Origin: Anarhynchus alexandrinus
Lineage: Eukaryota > Chordata > Aves > Charadriiformes > Charadriidae
DNA: 64,000 bases
Assembly (NCBI GenBank): GCA_008711295.1
Contig: VUYV01000404.1
Location: forward strand, 276,660 to 340,659
Direction: 5' to 3'
Positions 12,791 to 27,120 of this stretch are shown piece after piece (position 1 is the first letter of the stretch; each line of letters starts with the position of its first letter). The notes under the pieces are model-generated. The model was given only the letters and a program-made list of their open reading frames with translations, ran no database searches and was not told the DNA's origin. The position numbers and the translations under genes were made by a program.

Positions 12791-15750
12791 AAAAGCAATT
12801 CTAATTAATGCAGACAAATAAAATAATGACTATCTGAGTTGAACCACATGTAATTACATGTGCATGTTAGGGACCACCAAGAACAATTTAGTGCACAGAA
12901 ATTGACACTAAACCAGAAAACTATATATGGTATGAAGACCTCCAATAGAGAGACAGATAAAAGTCATCTTAAGTCTTTAACACATTTTCTATATAATGCA
13001 GTTGCATAAAGGACGCTAAAATTAGAAATGAGTAGAGTGTTTGCCAGTTGATTATTCACAGCTGAACACAAACCTCTGCGCTTACAGCTTTGGGAAACAA
13101 TATGTTTATTTTTATTTCTTCTTTTTTTTTTTCTTTTTAAATAAAAGATAGTACAATGTACCTTATACATTTCAGCCTTTCGTTTCATTGCAAGTGTTTT
13201 CAAGTAGAAAGCATAAAGTGAACACAATGGAGTAACTGTATTTAGGTGCTCTTAAGTATGTAAGACCAAAACCAGCTGAACAAAGGAGTGTATTTGCTTA
13301 ACTGCATCACGTCTTTGGTTTTACAATACACACACATAGGCACTCATTTCTTGCAAGTGTTACCTCTTTTGCTTAAAATAAAATTTAAGGTTGCTTTTTG
13401 TCATGCCATGTAAAGACTGTACTAACAAGAGCTTTGGGAATAGTTTAAAATATCTATATTTATTCGTCAGCCAATGCCAATGCTGAAATCTGGAAATCCT
13501 TTTGATTAAGTATGTTTTCTAGGGATAGCAACCTTGGTAAGACTTCCAAGCTTTCTGTAACACGGTCTCTAAGCATTTATGTGGACAAAGACCACCAACA
13601 AGTAAAGTAAAGCCATCCATTAACAGTAGGCATATATGCAGACACTTTCTGGCTTCTCCATAGATAGATCAATGCAAAGGATGCAGCATGTGGGAGACAA
13701 CCATCTTCCAGCCACAGGCATAATAAGATGACTATTACATTTGTTGTAGCGCTGAAGGGAAGATGAAAACCGTGTGTCAAACACCAACAAAGAGCATGCC
13801 AAAACACAGCCTATCTTCACTCAGAAAACTTTTCATGGAATGTAGTCCCTGCTTCAAGTTTTCATTTAAAAAAAAAAAAAATAAAAATGTTCCTGGCAGA
13901 TGTAGACAGGTCTGTACTTCCTTTCAGTGTCCTCTGCATCCCACCCACACGCCTTCCAAAGGCGGCTGCTGGATGCTATACCCACAGAGCAGATTTAATA
14001 TCAAATCAGAAGTGGGAAAAAGTGCATAAAGCTCTGGAAGTTCATTAGTATTTCTAGAGCTCTGCTCCTACATCTCAGGCAGTCATCACATATTCGCTAT
14101 TAACATAAATTTATTCAAATATGAAGAAGCTGTTATAGCAGTTCTCTATCTGCAGTTCTTGAAACATGTTGTGATGATTAAAAATCCCACACACATTGAG
14201 AAAAAGTTACAGCGAATAAATTTGTTACAATACCCTCATACCCTATGCTCACTTACAGCGTTCAAAGCGCATTATGTTAAATTACATTCCCTTGATTCTG
14301 TACTGGATACTTTCTACAGACTATTAGAAAATGCCACCAACCACACAGGACGAAAGTTTGCTAATTTAAAAAGCTCACTTTTTTGGCATTTGGACTTCAG
14401 TTGCCTCCTCAGACTGTCCAGTAAGAGACTGGGACTGTAATATTATTGAATGTGATTAAAGACTGAATACTTTGTATGCAGACATTCACTCACTTATGCC
14501 TATGTGTTGTCCAAAGGATAAAGTGGTCCAAGTATAATTTTTTGTAGTCTGAAATAAAGTTTCCTTCTGACCTTATTACACCTAAGTATTGTAATAAAAT
14601 TACTGAGCTAAATACATATATATATATGATATGCCTACTGACATCTTCAAAGGACTATTTTTTTATTCTTTTATGACCAGAGAAAAATAAGCTTATGAAA
14701 GGACGCAAATTCTGGAAAAGAACTGCAAACTGGAGAAGATCCAATGATAAAGCAACTTTTTTTTTTTTTCCCCAGAAGGAACGCTGAACTACTGTTGAAA
14801 GTCAACAAAACCAGCAGCAAGGTGGAAACTGCCTCTGTGCCCTCTTCCAGTAAAAAAAACGGCCTTTTGATTTCATGCCTTTATTATCATTCCAGCATCT
14901 CAGATCATCTTTAATAATCAATCATCAATCAGTTGTCAGACTGTGACAGCATGTAATTTTAAGGTTTGCAAGTCTGGCAAATTCATGGTAAATACAATTC
15001 ACATATAGATAGATAATCGACTGATCCTTAAACCAGGACATGTCAGGTCCAATAGTCCTGTCATCCTGAGTGTCATCTTCTGTCTCCAGTAGTAGCCAAA
15101 ATCAGATGTTTTCGCTCATATACTCTTCCCAAGTCTATGTTAGAGTCCTGTTTAAGAGTCCTCAATTGACTTTTTTTTCTTCCAGTATTTTTTAAAAAAA
15201 TTTTTTTTAAACACATGAGGATTATTTCTTTATTTAAATGGACAGCTGGAGCAAGCAGTTCCACCTAACTACCTTTATTAGGTGAGAACTATTTCCTTAC
15301 ATTTTTGACCCATTTCTTGGTTACCGCATTGGGTGACCACGTTTGCCCACTAGTGGAAGGGTGGTAAGAGCTCCCAGTTCACATCCTCCATACTTCCTGG
15401 GATCTACCCTACATTCATTCAGCTATCTCTTCTCCAGACTGTAGATCCCAACCATCCACCACCCCTCACAGGGAAGCTGTCCCATACTCTGATAACTATT
15501 TCCTCCAAAAAACCTATTTCCTCCTTCCAAAAAAGTTGTCTGTACTTTCCTCATCACTACCATACTTTTGGATCACTGTATAATTCTGGTGGTTGAGAGA
15601 ATGAATCTTTCAGAAACCTGAAATATGGCCTCTTGAAAACTATTTGACATCTTTTTCTCGATCGACAACAAGGATGTAGGCTTACCTTCTATAAACCATG
15701 ATCTTTGACAGTAAACATTCATTCTCCTGCTTCCCGGGCTCTTCCTTGGT

Positions 15751-16440
15751 TCATAGAATCACTGTATAGATCATGTTGGAAAGGACTTAGGTGGTCATCT
15801 ACTCCAACCTCGCACTGAAAGCAAAGTCAACACTGAATTCAGACCACGTACTCAGGGCTTTGCCAGGCAGGACTTGAAAACCTCGAGGACAGAGATTCCA
15901 ACACATCGCTAGGCAACCTCTTCCAATGCTTAATTATCCTCACAGTGAATGGGCATTTCTACTTCAGTCTGAGCCTCTTATCTTGATTTAAGTATATTGT
16001 TTCTCATCTTCCAGCCAAGCACCTCAGAGAAAAGCCTAGCTCTGTTTTCTTGATTGCATCCTTACCTGTACTGGAAGGCTGCCATTAGGTTCTCCCCTCC
16101 TTGAAGCACCTCCTCCAGACTGAACAAGCTCCATTCCCTCAGCTTCTCCTCACAGGACATACGCTTCAGCCTTCAACTGTTTCGGTGGCTCTCCACTGAA
16201 TATATTCCAGTCAATCAATGTCTGCCTTGGACTGGGCTGGGGGGAGGAGGGGAGGTGGTGTCCAAACCTGGACAAGATATTCCAGGTGTGCTCTGATGAA
16301 TGCCGCCAAAAAGGGGAATTAAACACTTCCGTCGGTATACTGTCTAATATAGCCCAGGATGCTGTTAGCTTTCACTGCTGCCAGGGAACACTGCAAGAAC
16401 CTATTTTAGCATACTGAACTTGAAACAAGTTTCCTCATCT
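15751..16440 (-). mobile_element. CR1 LINE, 5'-truncated, old copy
   Basis: On the plus strand the element starts TCATAGAATCACTGTATAG and continues GATCATGTTGGAAAGGACTT, the reverse complement of the CR1 3' end. It runs into the diverged end of ORF2 (CTCCTCCAGACTGAACAAGC, CCAGGATGCTGTTAGC). The 3' end is therefore at 15751 and the truncated 5' end near 16400-16440, where similarity fades. Reading frames are broken throughout, with no translation longer than a short piece. CR1 is the dominant LINE of birds and reptiles and typically leaves 5'-truncated copies. High divergence from the form I remember suggests an old insertion. The right boundary is approximate. Confidence 0.9.
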
Positions 16441-19400
16441 CTTGCCCACCTCTGACAAGAAGTTTGACAGAGTTCTGTAGAGAGAGGCTGCATTTTTTCT
16501 TACGTGTTTGTAACACTGCCCTTGACTAGACTCTCTAGGTGATACTGCAAAATCAATTGCAAAAAATGATTTAAAATTTATCCTTATCTTTACAGCTTAA
16601 CAACATTTAAATACAGCAGGGAAACATGTAAGTCAGTTTCTCAGTTCAGCTTCCATAACCATACCTGAAGCAGTGGAGAATGGCTCAACTTGATGATTAG
16701 GGACAGAGGGTGAAATCACAGGCATTAAAAAAAAAAAAAATCCTGCCTCACCACGGAGCAACCCTCCTGGTTTTCCCTACAGTGATGGAGAAGTAATTCT
16801 ACTGTTCATGAGACTGAGGAAAATGAGATTGTAGAAATTTGATTCTGGCTCTGACAGGTATTTGATTGGGGAGATTACAGACTCTAAAATGTTTGGAAAA
16901 GAGATTGTACTTGAGCACTGCCTATGTTTAGGGAATACATTTGCCAGACAGACAGTAAACAGTGCAGACGAAGAAAATCTCAGCTAAATAGAATAATAAT
17001 TTAAACAGCAGAGATGCTTGTCTTAAATTTTGTCAAAAATGCAATTGCTTGCTGTAGTCTGACACGTTAGAGGCTAGGTTCTTTTGCTTGAACTGTTCTT
17101 GACAGATTTTAATGTTAATTGGTCTGGGGAAGATGCCAGGCAACCTAAAACATTTGCCGCAAAACAAATGTGAAAGAAATATGGCTCAGGGTGGGGAGCC
17201 TCACAATTCAGTTACAACTGCAGAGAACAAGCACCATTCTCTACAGGGAATGACAGAGAGCTGAAGGAAAAAAAAAAATATTTTCAGAAGTGGCAAGTAA
17301 CAAGAAACTGCCACAGGATTTAACTTCCTGTACATTAAGCAGCAATAAAACATTAATTTCGCCATAGTAAAAATGCTGACTATAAACTCCAGCAAGGTCT
17401 CAGCAGAAATACAAAGCAGTTGCAGTCAGCAGGATCTTTTCTCTACACAAATTACCATTTATGGCTAGCCAAAAAAAAATACTCAAGAAGGTAAAAGCAA
17501 CAGAAAACGAGTTATGAAGGAGTCCCTCAGAGAAAAGGCAACAAAGATCGTTTCATCCCACATACTCACTTAAAGCATTCATCCCAACTGCTCATTCCCC
17601 ACGCCACGTCTGCAAATACTAAGCTAGAACAACATAACCACAGACCATCAGCTTTCGTGTTGGGATCTAGCATCAGTACCTTGACACATTCAACAGGCCT
17701 AGAGCAACTACAGTATTTTTGACCAAGTCAGGGCCACCATTTCTGAAGGAAGGGACCTTTGAACAACACCCACATGCAGCACAGCTTGTGTTGGTTGCGG
17801 AGCCAGCAGCATTCCAGACTCCTCAGGGAATGCTCAACCAACAGCTCAGCAATTCCAGCAAAACCCCTTCTCACACGAGACAAGCATGTCTTCTACATAG
17901 CGAAAGGACTCAGGATCACAATACGAAACGGAAGGTGGGACTTTGAATCACCAAGGATTCTGGTTGCCCAATTCTCATGCATTTTCAGTAGAACTGTGTG
18001 TACTTGTCTATTTTAACAGACTCACAAAACGATGAAAAGTTTAAAAAAACATCTTTGAGTAAAGCTGCACAGACATGGAGGTTAGCCAAGGAGATCTTTC
18101 TGTCTGCACGGAGACTTGTCTCCCAGACCTGTTAAGGACACATGAGCACACGCAGTCTGCTGCCCATTCTTTGTGTAATGCAAAATTTTAGTTTCATGCA
18201 GTCTTTCCATTTACTCTTCTGTCTGCCCCTAAAGACCAGCAAGAATGCACCTTTCTCTTCCTTCAAAATGAAGTGGTGAAATACTTCTGCAACCATAACA
18301 GGTGCCAAAAAAAAAAAAAAAAAAGGAGCAGAGGAGAAGGAGTTCATGTTGTACTTTTGACTAACAGTTAAACTAAATTTGCTTCTCCAACGAGGAATCA
18401 ATATATTAACATTAAGAGGATTCTGGCCAAAAAGAGAATCTCATTTGTGCCATGTGTAGGAGCACAGAGAAAAAATTGGCCCAAGCAATTTAACCCTTCA
18501 GAAAGAAGTAGCGAAACACAGACAGAACCAACTACAAAATATCATCCTTCTCTTTACGAACAGCAAATAAGCTACACAGACTATCAGTCTCTCTACCGCT
18601 TACAAAATAAAACAGCTATTTATCCAAACACAAAGGCTCAAATGTTAACACAACCCACTGTTTAGCAGACAGAGGAAACAGAGATGACAGAAAAGGAACA
18701 AGAATTTTGTAACTGCAGAAAATGAAAACAGAAGCAAAAGGCTTTATTTCTCCTAAATACAACAACTTAGCACCCACAGATCATCAAGGGAATTCTTCCA
18801 TATACCTAAAAGTTTTTTAAAAACCAAAAACTTTAAGTCTAAATGTTCCAGTATAAATCGCTTATACCAATCAATTGCTGAATTAATTATCTGTGTATAC
18901 AATTCTTACATTTCTTTGAAAGCTAAAATACATCATTAAAAAGTTACTCGTTTTATATCCTCTGAAGTTATTCCTATCTTTAAAATCAGGGTAATTTTTA
19001 AACCATGAGATTAAATTTAAACTTAAATATTAAGTTTTAAAAAAATAATTAGCAATTAAACAGTTTTACATAGAACCTTTAACACCATGCCACCTGTATT
19101 TTTAAAAAAAGCGTTTATTTAAGAAACCATACTGATGACTTTCTAAAGTCTGTTACAGGACATTCTTTTGTAATTTATTCTTTTTATAGTACCAACTAAG
19201 CATTAATACTTGCCATTATAATGAAATTGTGTCTAAGCATTGTAAGATCATCTTTATCACAGAAAAGAGGTTAAAATATAGCTTACTTCATGAGACTGCT
19301 ACTAATGAACTATGATGAACTACTGTGAATTCATTAATGCTATTAATTGCCCCTCGACACAGTAGCACAGAGACATACCTGACCTTCCTTCCAGAACTGC

Positions 19401-22021
19401 ATCCTAAGAAAAGGCATCTTCCCTTTAACAGGGAACTACTCCAATGGCCAAATCAAGAAAACACCTGCTCACTCAACCAACATGCTCTTCCAAAATCATC
19501 TCCACTCCACTACCACCAGTTTCAGGCTGGTTTGCAGGGATGACATTGAAATGTTAAGCAAGCTTACCTGTGTGACCCAACTACTAAACATAGTGGTTAT
19601 TTAGCTCTATATTTTCTTTTAAAGAGTATTTCAAAGGAAACAATATCAAACCGAACAAATCATGTCCTCTAGTCGAGATGTAAACAGGATCCATTCTGCT
19701 CATGATTTGTCGGTAGAGAGACTGGATAATACTGACATCGGGTTTATGATTTTCTCTTTTCTGGATGCAGTTGTTACACAGCTGCTACAGAAGCTTGTAA
19801 AAGGGCTAATAAGTCTCATATACTTGAAGACGTACACACCTATTGTATTACAACAACATACGCCTCTCTGGTCTGCCAAGCGGGGCTGAACAACTGGGCT
19901 TCCCAAGTGTTGCCAGGATTGCAAATACGTTTTACAAAATCAGGCTACAAAAACACAGAGCAGCATTTCTAGAATTACCTGGGAGACAGCTGCTTCAGAC
20001 AGGTCTCTCTGACCAGGCTGGGAAGTCAACCCATTGCCCACGGCATTCTTAATACTCTGGTTAGCGTGCAAGCCACGAAACCCCAGTCGTTCTTTAACCT
20101 ACGTGGGAGTCTCTCTGAACTAGAGATGCAAGCATGAAAGAAACGAGGCTGCCTCTGGAAGGGCAGGTGGGCAGACCACAGTTTCATCTTCCCACACACA
20201 GAGTCTGCAGACCAAGAGAGCCTCCATTAGTGCTGACTGGTCCAGGGACTTAAATCCTGTTATTCGGGATATGACCATGCCTGCATAAGCCTCTTATGCC
20301 TTGATCTCCCAGATTCCCTGTCTTGGACAGAGGTTCCGTAATTGATCAGTAGGAAATTCAAGAGCAGAGTTAAGTTTCAAACAAACACCTCACAAGAAAT
20401 TTTACTGTAATAGGACTACTGTATAGGACAGATTTTTGACAGGCCTGTAAAGTTCCTTTAGCACTAGGCAAGTATGTTACTTAATGAACCATGTTGATAT
20501 ACCATACATTCAGCATCTCAGTAATTGGGACACCCTGCCCAGTAAAGAACCAGTTCAAAGCCCCATTGAAGCCAGGCTCAATGACTCCAATTAGTCTGCA
20601 TGACATAAATGAGCAATGCTGAATAGCATAAATACTGCATACTGCTTCACTTAACATATATCATTCATAGAGACAGCCATGCCTTTCCATTCAAAGTTAT
20701 CACACCCTTTTTAAATATAAGATTTTTGTAGAGTTAAGACCTTGATAAATTACATTTCATCAATTATTTCAAAACAGCCAAATGGAGGAATTAGAAAAAG
20801 AAGATTCTTAGCATTTGTTGTTTACTTTAGACAGTCAAAGAAAAAGATAATTGCCTTTTTTTTTTTTTTAATACCAACTGTGTTTCAGGCAATTTACAAA
20901 CATTTGGATTGTTTTAAAATGAAATGACCTAGAAGTTGCCAGATTTCCAGTGTCAGAAAAAAAAAAAGATTATGTGCAAAAAGGTTTGAGAGATTATTAA
21001 AGTCTGTGACATTCACAGCATTAAAAGAGCCCAGACAGAGCTCAATGTTTTGCAACATGGCATTAAAGAACAAATGGAAAAAATCTGATACCATGTAGTG
21101 ATAGAGACACTACTACAGCTTTCCACCTCTGTAAACACAGCAGATATTCAGAGCTTCACAACACCGCTTGACAAAACAGGTAGTCTACAAGAAAGGTAAA
21201 ACACTAAGAGAGAAAACCTGAAGAGTTTCACATAAACTGTGAGAACAATTCAACTCTCACAGCCACCTGGTATACCCAAACTCAGCAGCCAAGAGCCCAG
21301 CAGGTGAAGAAAAGCTCCAGATACAGAAAACAGCACTCGCAAGGCAGTATTCTGTGAAAACACGCGGCTACTGCTCAGTCTTCAGCAGTAATTCCCTGCA
21401 GCGTACAAAATAAAGAAGATAATGTATGGAAGAATCACAAGCAAGAGTAGGAGTTAAAGATATCAATGTATATGTCCATAAACACGCATCTGTCATGAAC
21501 AGATAGGATTTATACATTCTAAACATCAAAAAGACAGGATTTATTTTAAGTAGTATTTGATGCACAGCTCTGCCCCAATTAAAAAGGCCAAAGCTGTTCT
21601 TGTCTGGCCAAAGCAAGGCCAAGAACTACATTCCTGTTTGTGGAGCAGTATTCTCCAGAATCCAAAATTTTATGATTGCCAACATATACCTGGGCTTATA
21701 TGTTACACCTCTCGCAACAGTAATTACAATAAAGAAAACAAAAATGTTTAGTTAATACTACATTAATTAAATTCAAAATTTAACACCCTGTCAGCCCTGT
21801 CAAGTAGAAAGCTGAAATTTGGGTGCACAGGATGTTTTCCACAAGATTTGGAACTCATTTTGCACATAATTTGTTAAGCATCACCACACAGTAAACTATT
21901 TTTCTCACCTCCAGGTTTTCCTCACTATCATTCAGTGCACAGAGCCAGACATTTGCTTACCGAAAACTTCCCCCATTCCGTACTGAATACAGCTCCACAT
22001 TCTCCTTAGCACTTCCTTCAG
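16441..22021. other. AT-rich non-coding DNA, no gene seen
   Basis: No exon or transposon was recognised. The stretch contains A-runs (16727-16740, 18308-18324), short chance frames and otherwise unremarkable AT-rich sequence. Confidence 0.7.
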
Positions 22022-22114
22022 CACCTCTCCTCTCCTATGAGGAGAGGCTGAGAGATTTGGGGGGGTTCAGCCTGGAGAAGAGAAGGCCCTGGGGATACCT
22101 TATAGTGGCCTTCC
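22022..22114 (+). mobile_element. CR1 LINE fragment, left part of a split copy
   Basis: The sequence CTATGAGGAGAGGCTGAGAG through GCCTGGAGAAGAGAAGG to TTATAGTGGCCTTCC is the late ORF2 region of CR1, encoding the [13 protein letters not shown] stretch, in the plus orientation. It stops abruptly at 22114, exactly where a copy of DNA from 23017 begins. The 3' end of the same element resumes at 22398. About 300 bp expected between the two pieces is missing. Confidence 0.9.
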
Positions 22115-22397
22115 AGCTTTTGAATTTATAATTTCTGCTATGTAAGCATTTCAGGAGAAAAACTTTGTTTATGAAGGAACATAGGACCCCTTATTCTTTG
22201 TACTAGTATCTTAGTCACTAGTTTCGATCTTCACTATCAAATTTATTTATTAAACATATTTATATTACAGAAGTATCATGGTTTTGCAGACATAAAATAT
22301 GAAAAAGCTTAGCATCTTTATCCTGCAATATTGTGTCTAAAGAAAACCAGAAACAATATTCACGAAAAGCAAAATCTTTATCTTCAAGTTTTNATGG
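22115..22397 (+). repeat. Direct duplicate, copy A (inserted inside CR1, contains one N)
   Basis: This segment is identical, base for base, to 23017-23298 apart from one extra N at 22393. It begins AGCTTTTGAATTTATAATTT and ends in the shared ATGG. It replaces the middle of a CR1 element. Exact identity, the short shared AGC and ATGG at the edges, and a single N at the right junction point to an assembly join rather than a biological duplication. Confidence 0.95.
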
Positions 22398-22464
22398 CAG
22401 GGGGGTTGGAACGCTATGATCTTTAAGGTCCCTTCCAACCTAAACCATTCTATTATTCTATGAT
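22398..22464 (+). mobile_element. CR1 LINE 3' end, right part of a split copy
   Basis: After the N the sequence reads ATGGCAGGGGGGTTGGAACG and then ATCTTTAAGGTCCCTTCCAA, CCATTCTATTATTCTATGAT. This is the standard CR1 3' terminus with its ATTCTATGA-type repeats, in the plus orientation and matching the piece at 22022-22114. Confidence 0.93.
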
Positions 22465-23016
22465 CTAAGGCCATGTCTGTCCACTATACCTCCTCCCCCT
22501 CAGATAAAATAATGTTATGCCATCTATAGAGGCAGGGAGCTTGAAGTTAAGTCAAGTTTAGTTGCACTGAATGAACCACGGTCTAAAAGCACACGCTCTT
22601 CTTTTCAGGAGGAGCAAGCAAAATTGTGAAACTCTTCAGTTAACTTTGTAAACTAAGTTCTATAATACACAATAGTTTTCCAAAGAAAAACAAGGCACTT
22701 GTATAAGCATCTACTTGGGCAATGGTTTTTTCCACCTAAACTATAAAGTTTCTCAACTGCTGAAAATGAAAACACTTTTAATTTTGCTCTCAAAGTAAAA
22801 ACATGAGTTTTTTCTAAACCTGTGAGGAAGCAAGCCTTTGTCACTGCTAAAATGTGGGGAAAAGATAACATTTCATGGGTAGCTGTGGGTTATAAAGCAT
22901 AAATCAATACTGTTTCAATAGTATATGCACATTAAATGTTTTTTCTATTGAAAGTCATATTGTATAATTATTTGATGGCTATATTTTATAGTTATTTTTA
23001 TACTTATTTCAAAAAT

Positions 23017-23298
23017 AGCTTTTGAATTTATAATTTCTGCTATGTAAGCATTTCAGGAGAAAAACTTTGTTTATGAAGGAACATAGGACCCCTTATTCTT
23101 TGTACTAGTATCTTAGTCACTAGTTTCGATCTTCACTATCAAATTTATTTATTAAACATATTTATATTACAGAAGTATCATGGTTTTGCAGACATAAAAT
23201 ATGAAAAAGCTTAGCATCTTTATCCTGCAATATTGTGTCTAAAGAAAACCAGAAACAATATTCACGAAAAGCAAAATCTTTATCTTCAAGTTTTATGG
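23017..23298 (+). repeat. Direct duplicate, copy B (probably the genuine locus)
   Basis: Identical to 22115-22397 apart from the N. Here the sequence runs smoothly into unique AT-rich DNA on both sides, so this is likely the true position of the segment. The offset between copies is 902 bases. Confidence 0.95.
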
Positions 23299-26200
23299 AA
23301 ATGTTTTTGCAGTGATTATATTAAAAGAATATTCCAGTCCTTCGAGGTGCAAAATATTGGTTTGTGCTAGAGAAAGCTCACTTTTCAGCAAGAGATACTG
23401 AAGATGTGGGAAGCAGCAAAAAACATTTCAACTTTTCATCATGCAAAGAAGAGTTAGCAGGGACACTGGTCTTATTTGACTAGTAGTGACAAGCATGTCA
23501 TTAGTGCAGTCATCAATGAAAAGTACATAGTCAATGGGATTAAGCTTTTCCAGTATATTTTGAAATAAGTATTTCAGCCTTTACAAGAACAAAGAAATAG
23601 ATTGGTAATTCTGTGCCATCCTTGAATGTCACTGGCAGATCAGCCAGTCTCCTAGAAAAGCTTTCAGTGAATAAAAGCAAGTTAAAAAGAGACAAACCAT
23701 GAAATAGCAGTAAATGCAACCAATACCAAAGTTACATGTTTTGTTTCCGGGGTATGGTTTTAAATACGATCTCTTTTACTAGCACTCCTAAAAGTTTGCC
23801 AGAGCTCACTAGCCAGTCACATCATTCATGTATTTAAAGTTAGTTTAACACTGCAATGGGAGTCCTCTAAGTATAGGAACAACTGGCAGGAAACCAGCTG
23901 AGCAGTAAACTTTTCTATTCAAATGAAAAATGCTATGTCGACTTAACACTAGTTCTGCTTTGTCCCCCCCCATCCTCCTTCAGGATCTATCCAAAATAAC
24001 ACACAGCTTCTTTCAGAATCCTGGTAGAATAATGAATAATTATCCTGATAGAGTAACTCTCTTGGCTGTTGTAGGAAAAGGTATTTTAAAAGAATTTAAT
24101 GAAAATATGATGCTCATTTGTGGCAAGAAAATAGGAATACCTGGAAGAATAAACCATGAAAGTAAGTAAAGGCTTAGACTTCGTAAGGCTGCCAGTGTGC
24201 TAATTATTAATTTACCTTGCAATCTTTACATCTTCATAATAAATGTATTATCGGATGGATTATCCATAATATCTTTCAGACAACTGAATTCGTTCAGCAT
24301 CATTAGGATGTACTTCCAACAGAACCATTTAAAAAGATCTCTCTCCTACTTAAGAAGATTTCAAGCCTACGCCCCTGGAGCTGAAAGAACAGATGACTAG
24401 ACTCAGACTAATAAATGATCAGCTCACTGCTGGTGAGAACACATTTAACACTTTTAGGGAATTATCTGGAATCAAATTTTCGAGTTAATTTCCTGACATC
24501 AAATCAACATCAATTCATGTAAACAACGGAAAATTTCTCCACTGCCTATTTGCTTAAGTAAATTCTACTCATCCAGACTGATCTATGATGCCAAACAATA
24601 TTCTGCCTAGGTACAGCAAGGCTTACACACACATCGCAGTGGATCAACTTTTCTAATACTATCACTGTGTTACGGTGTCCGATCGCTCAGATTTCTTTGC
24701 TACGCCAACGTGTACGTCCACAGTACACACTTCAGCCGTTTTGGGGAACAGTGCGTATATACCACACCTTTCAGCTGCACGATAGAAAGAAATGTATAAT
24801 TCCTCATGCTAGGGCTGGAAAGTCTTTACAACCACTTAAGGAAAACAAACTCAGGTAGAACTATGACATTGTCATGACCCCTGTGAAGACCTAAGAAACT
24901 CCTGCTACCATGTGTCCACACACGTGTTGGAGCACATAGATGAGAGAACCTGATGAGAGCCCAAGTTAAAGAATAACTAAAAAAAACCCCAAACTTAAAA
25001 AGACTTCCCAGAGCCCAAGAGCGATCAGTGACAGAGGCAAGGATTCTACATGCATGAAAAGTAGCTTGTTTGACAGAAAGTAACATGGAAGGGGATGCAA
25101 GTCAAACCACCGATTTATTTTTTTTCCCTATTAATTCACTCAACCCATGGCAGGAGACAGAAAAAACAGAGCAAGAAATTAACTGTTACACACTCAATAG
25201 ACCACAGATGACTGTGAAACGTACAAGATTAAAAATTAAAGCTGGAGATAAGTGATAAAGAAGCATATAGCTATTCAAACAAAAAGAACGGAGTCCTGCA
25301 AACCCCGCAAGCCATCCAAAGCTTTTTTTTCAAAACATACAAGGAAGATAAAGCAAAACCTTCTCCTTTCTTCATTTAAAACAAAACAATGAGCAACTTC
25401 TGTTATTGCTTTGACCTGATACCTACAGTGTAAGGGTCTGCAGGAAGACACACACCAGTAAAAACCCCTCGCCCTGGCATCCCACCAAGCAGCACCACCC
25501 ACTCAAGCAGCACTCCAGGACCAAAGCAATGAAGCAGCATAACAACATCTTGGTGATTGAGTTTTTCTGTTTATGATTTGTTTTGGCTTAAGCGTTTTTC
25601 CAGCACTTAACTGCTCACAGATGGGATATTTGCGGAGAACACATGCAACACCCCACAAAGATCCCATAAGACTCCCAAAGCTTTAGTTATGTCAGGAGAA
25701 ATGCACGCAATGGTTCACTGGTGAGCAGATGCTGACTGCTGGCTGTAGGTAGGAAATGTTGCTGGATTATCGCAGCGTTACTGTAGCAAATCTCATAGAA
25801 GAGGATGGTGATTTTATCTTAAAACAAAGCTGTCTTCACTCACTCACACTCTCACTTTCACACCCAATATTCACCAACACCAAGAGACATCAGCCTGAGC
25901 AGCCTGCCCAGAGGTGAGGCTGCAGGGTCAGTGTGCCGCTGGCATCCATCCAGGGCCACCCTCAATGATTTGGGAGCCAAGGGGCTCCCAGGACGGATCA
26001 ACCTCCTCTCAGATGGCAGCCACAGGCATCTCTGGGTGGGCCTGTGGCTGCCTTCAGAAGCTGCCAGTGATCAGTCTTTCTGTCCTGAGGGTCAGCAGGG
26101 CCTAATCACTGTCCTTTGCCTCTTGACCTGGGTCTCAGGAAAAGCTGCATTTAGAGACTCGTCCATTCCTATAGCCCCTTTTCTTGCAATTCCTTCCTCC

Positions 26201-27109
26201 TGCTGCTTGCACACCCATAAGTTCATAACCAGATCACTTTTAAGACTGCTACTGCAATCCCCTACGCATGCAATAGGAGGGATCAGAACGCACTGATTTA
26301 TTCCCGCTCCTTCTCAGTCCATGGCTAGTACAGGAGACTATGGGAGGATATCTCCTGAAAAATAAAACCCATTCTGGGTGAGCATGCAACAAATAGCCTT
26401 TTACAGAATTTTCTTCCTAATCCCTTTATACTTTGCAGGCACCCTAAAGTGTAAGGACATATTTTCTGTTTTAATCCCATCTAAGGAAACATTTTCTTGT
26501 AGTTACAGTTTTTAAGGCCTGGTAATCTTTTTGCCCTCCAAATCTAATTTTATACACAAGTTTATCACCAGTTACTTATGCCTCATATAAATAGGTTAAT
26601 CAGCCTTTTTTATAAGAAGAGATAGGACTTAACAACATTTTAACATCCATTATTTTGTTGCAGAAAGATATCAGCCAGGCACAAGGGAGTAGAGACTGCA
26701 CTTCCACAATCCCATGCACACAAAGATGACTCCCACTGCACTCACTGCTTGCAGCCTACTTATTTCGCTGCTTTTGCTTTTCATCACATGTTCGGGATGT
26801 AAAGTGCCAAATGCAGGACAGTCCGTTACACTGGAGGAAGCAGCAGCTTTATATTAAAAGTTTTATCACCATCTGCAAATTTACAATTCCTAACTTTGTA
26901 GGTATTTCAGTTTGCTTGATTCTCTTCCAAGCATTCCTTGATGTAATTCAGAATCAGCCTTCCAGCTGAACTGGTTTCTTGTGCAGCTAGCTGATGCATT
27001 TATTCATTAGCTTCAGTGAAGCCCTAGGCACAGTGACAGTCTGAATAATATACAAAGTAAAGCCCAACACGCTCAAGAAACACCGTCATTTATTAAGGAA
27101 AGTAAATAA

Positions 27110-27120
27110 GGGGGGGGGGG
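27110..27120. repeat. G11 homopolymer
   Basis: Eleven consecutive G can be read directly. Confidence 0.9.

Larger units (their letters stand above)
5652..15750. other. AT-rich non-coding DNA, no gene seen
   Basis: About 10 kb without a recognisable exon or transposon. The longest plus-strand frame here, 9551-9964 (137 codons), has no family resemblance and no supporting features, and is taken as chance. The segment holds simple repeats (8679-8689 C-run, 8795-8828 GGAA repeat, a G/T-rich tract at 12720-12790, several A-runs) and a cluster of palindromes at 10572-10620. Confidence 0.7.

Noticed and set aside
15301..15500. Possible further CR1 fragment (CTTCTCCAGACTGTAGATCC near 15431)
   Set aside because: The resemblance to the CR1 CTCCAGACTGAACAA segment covers only about a dozen bases and the flanks do not match.
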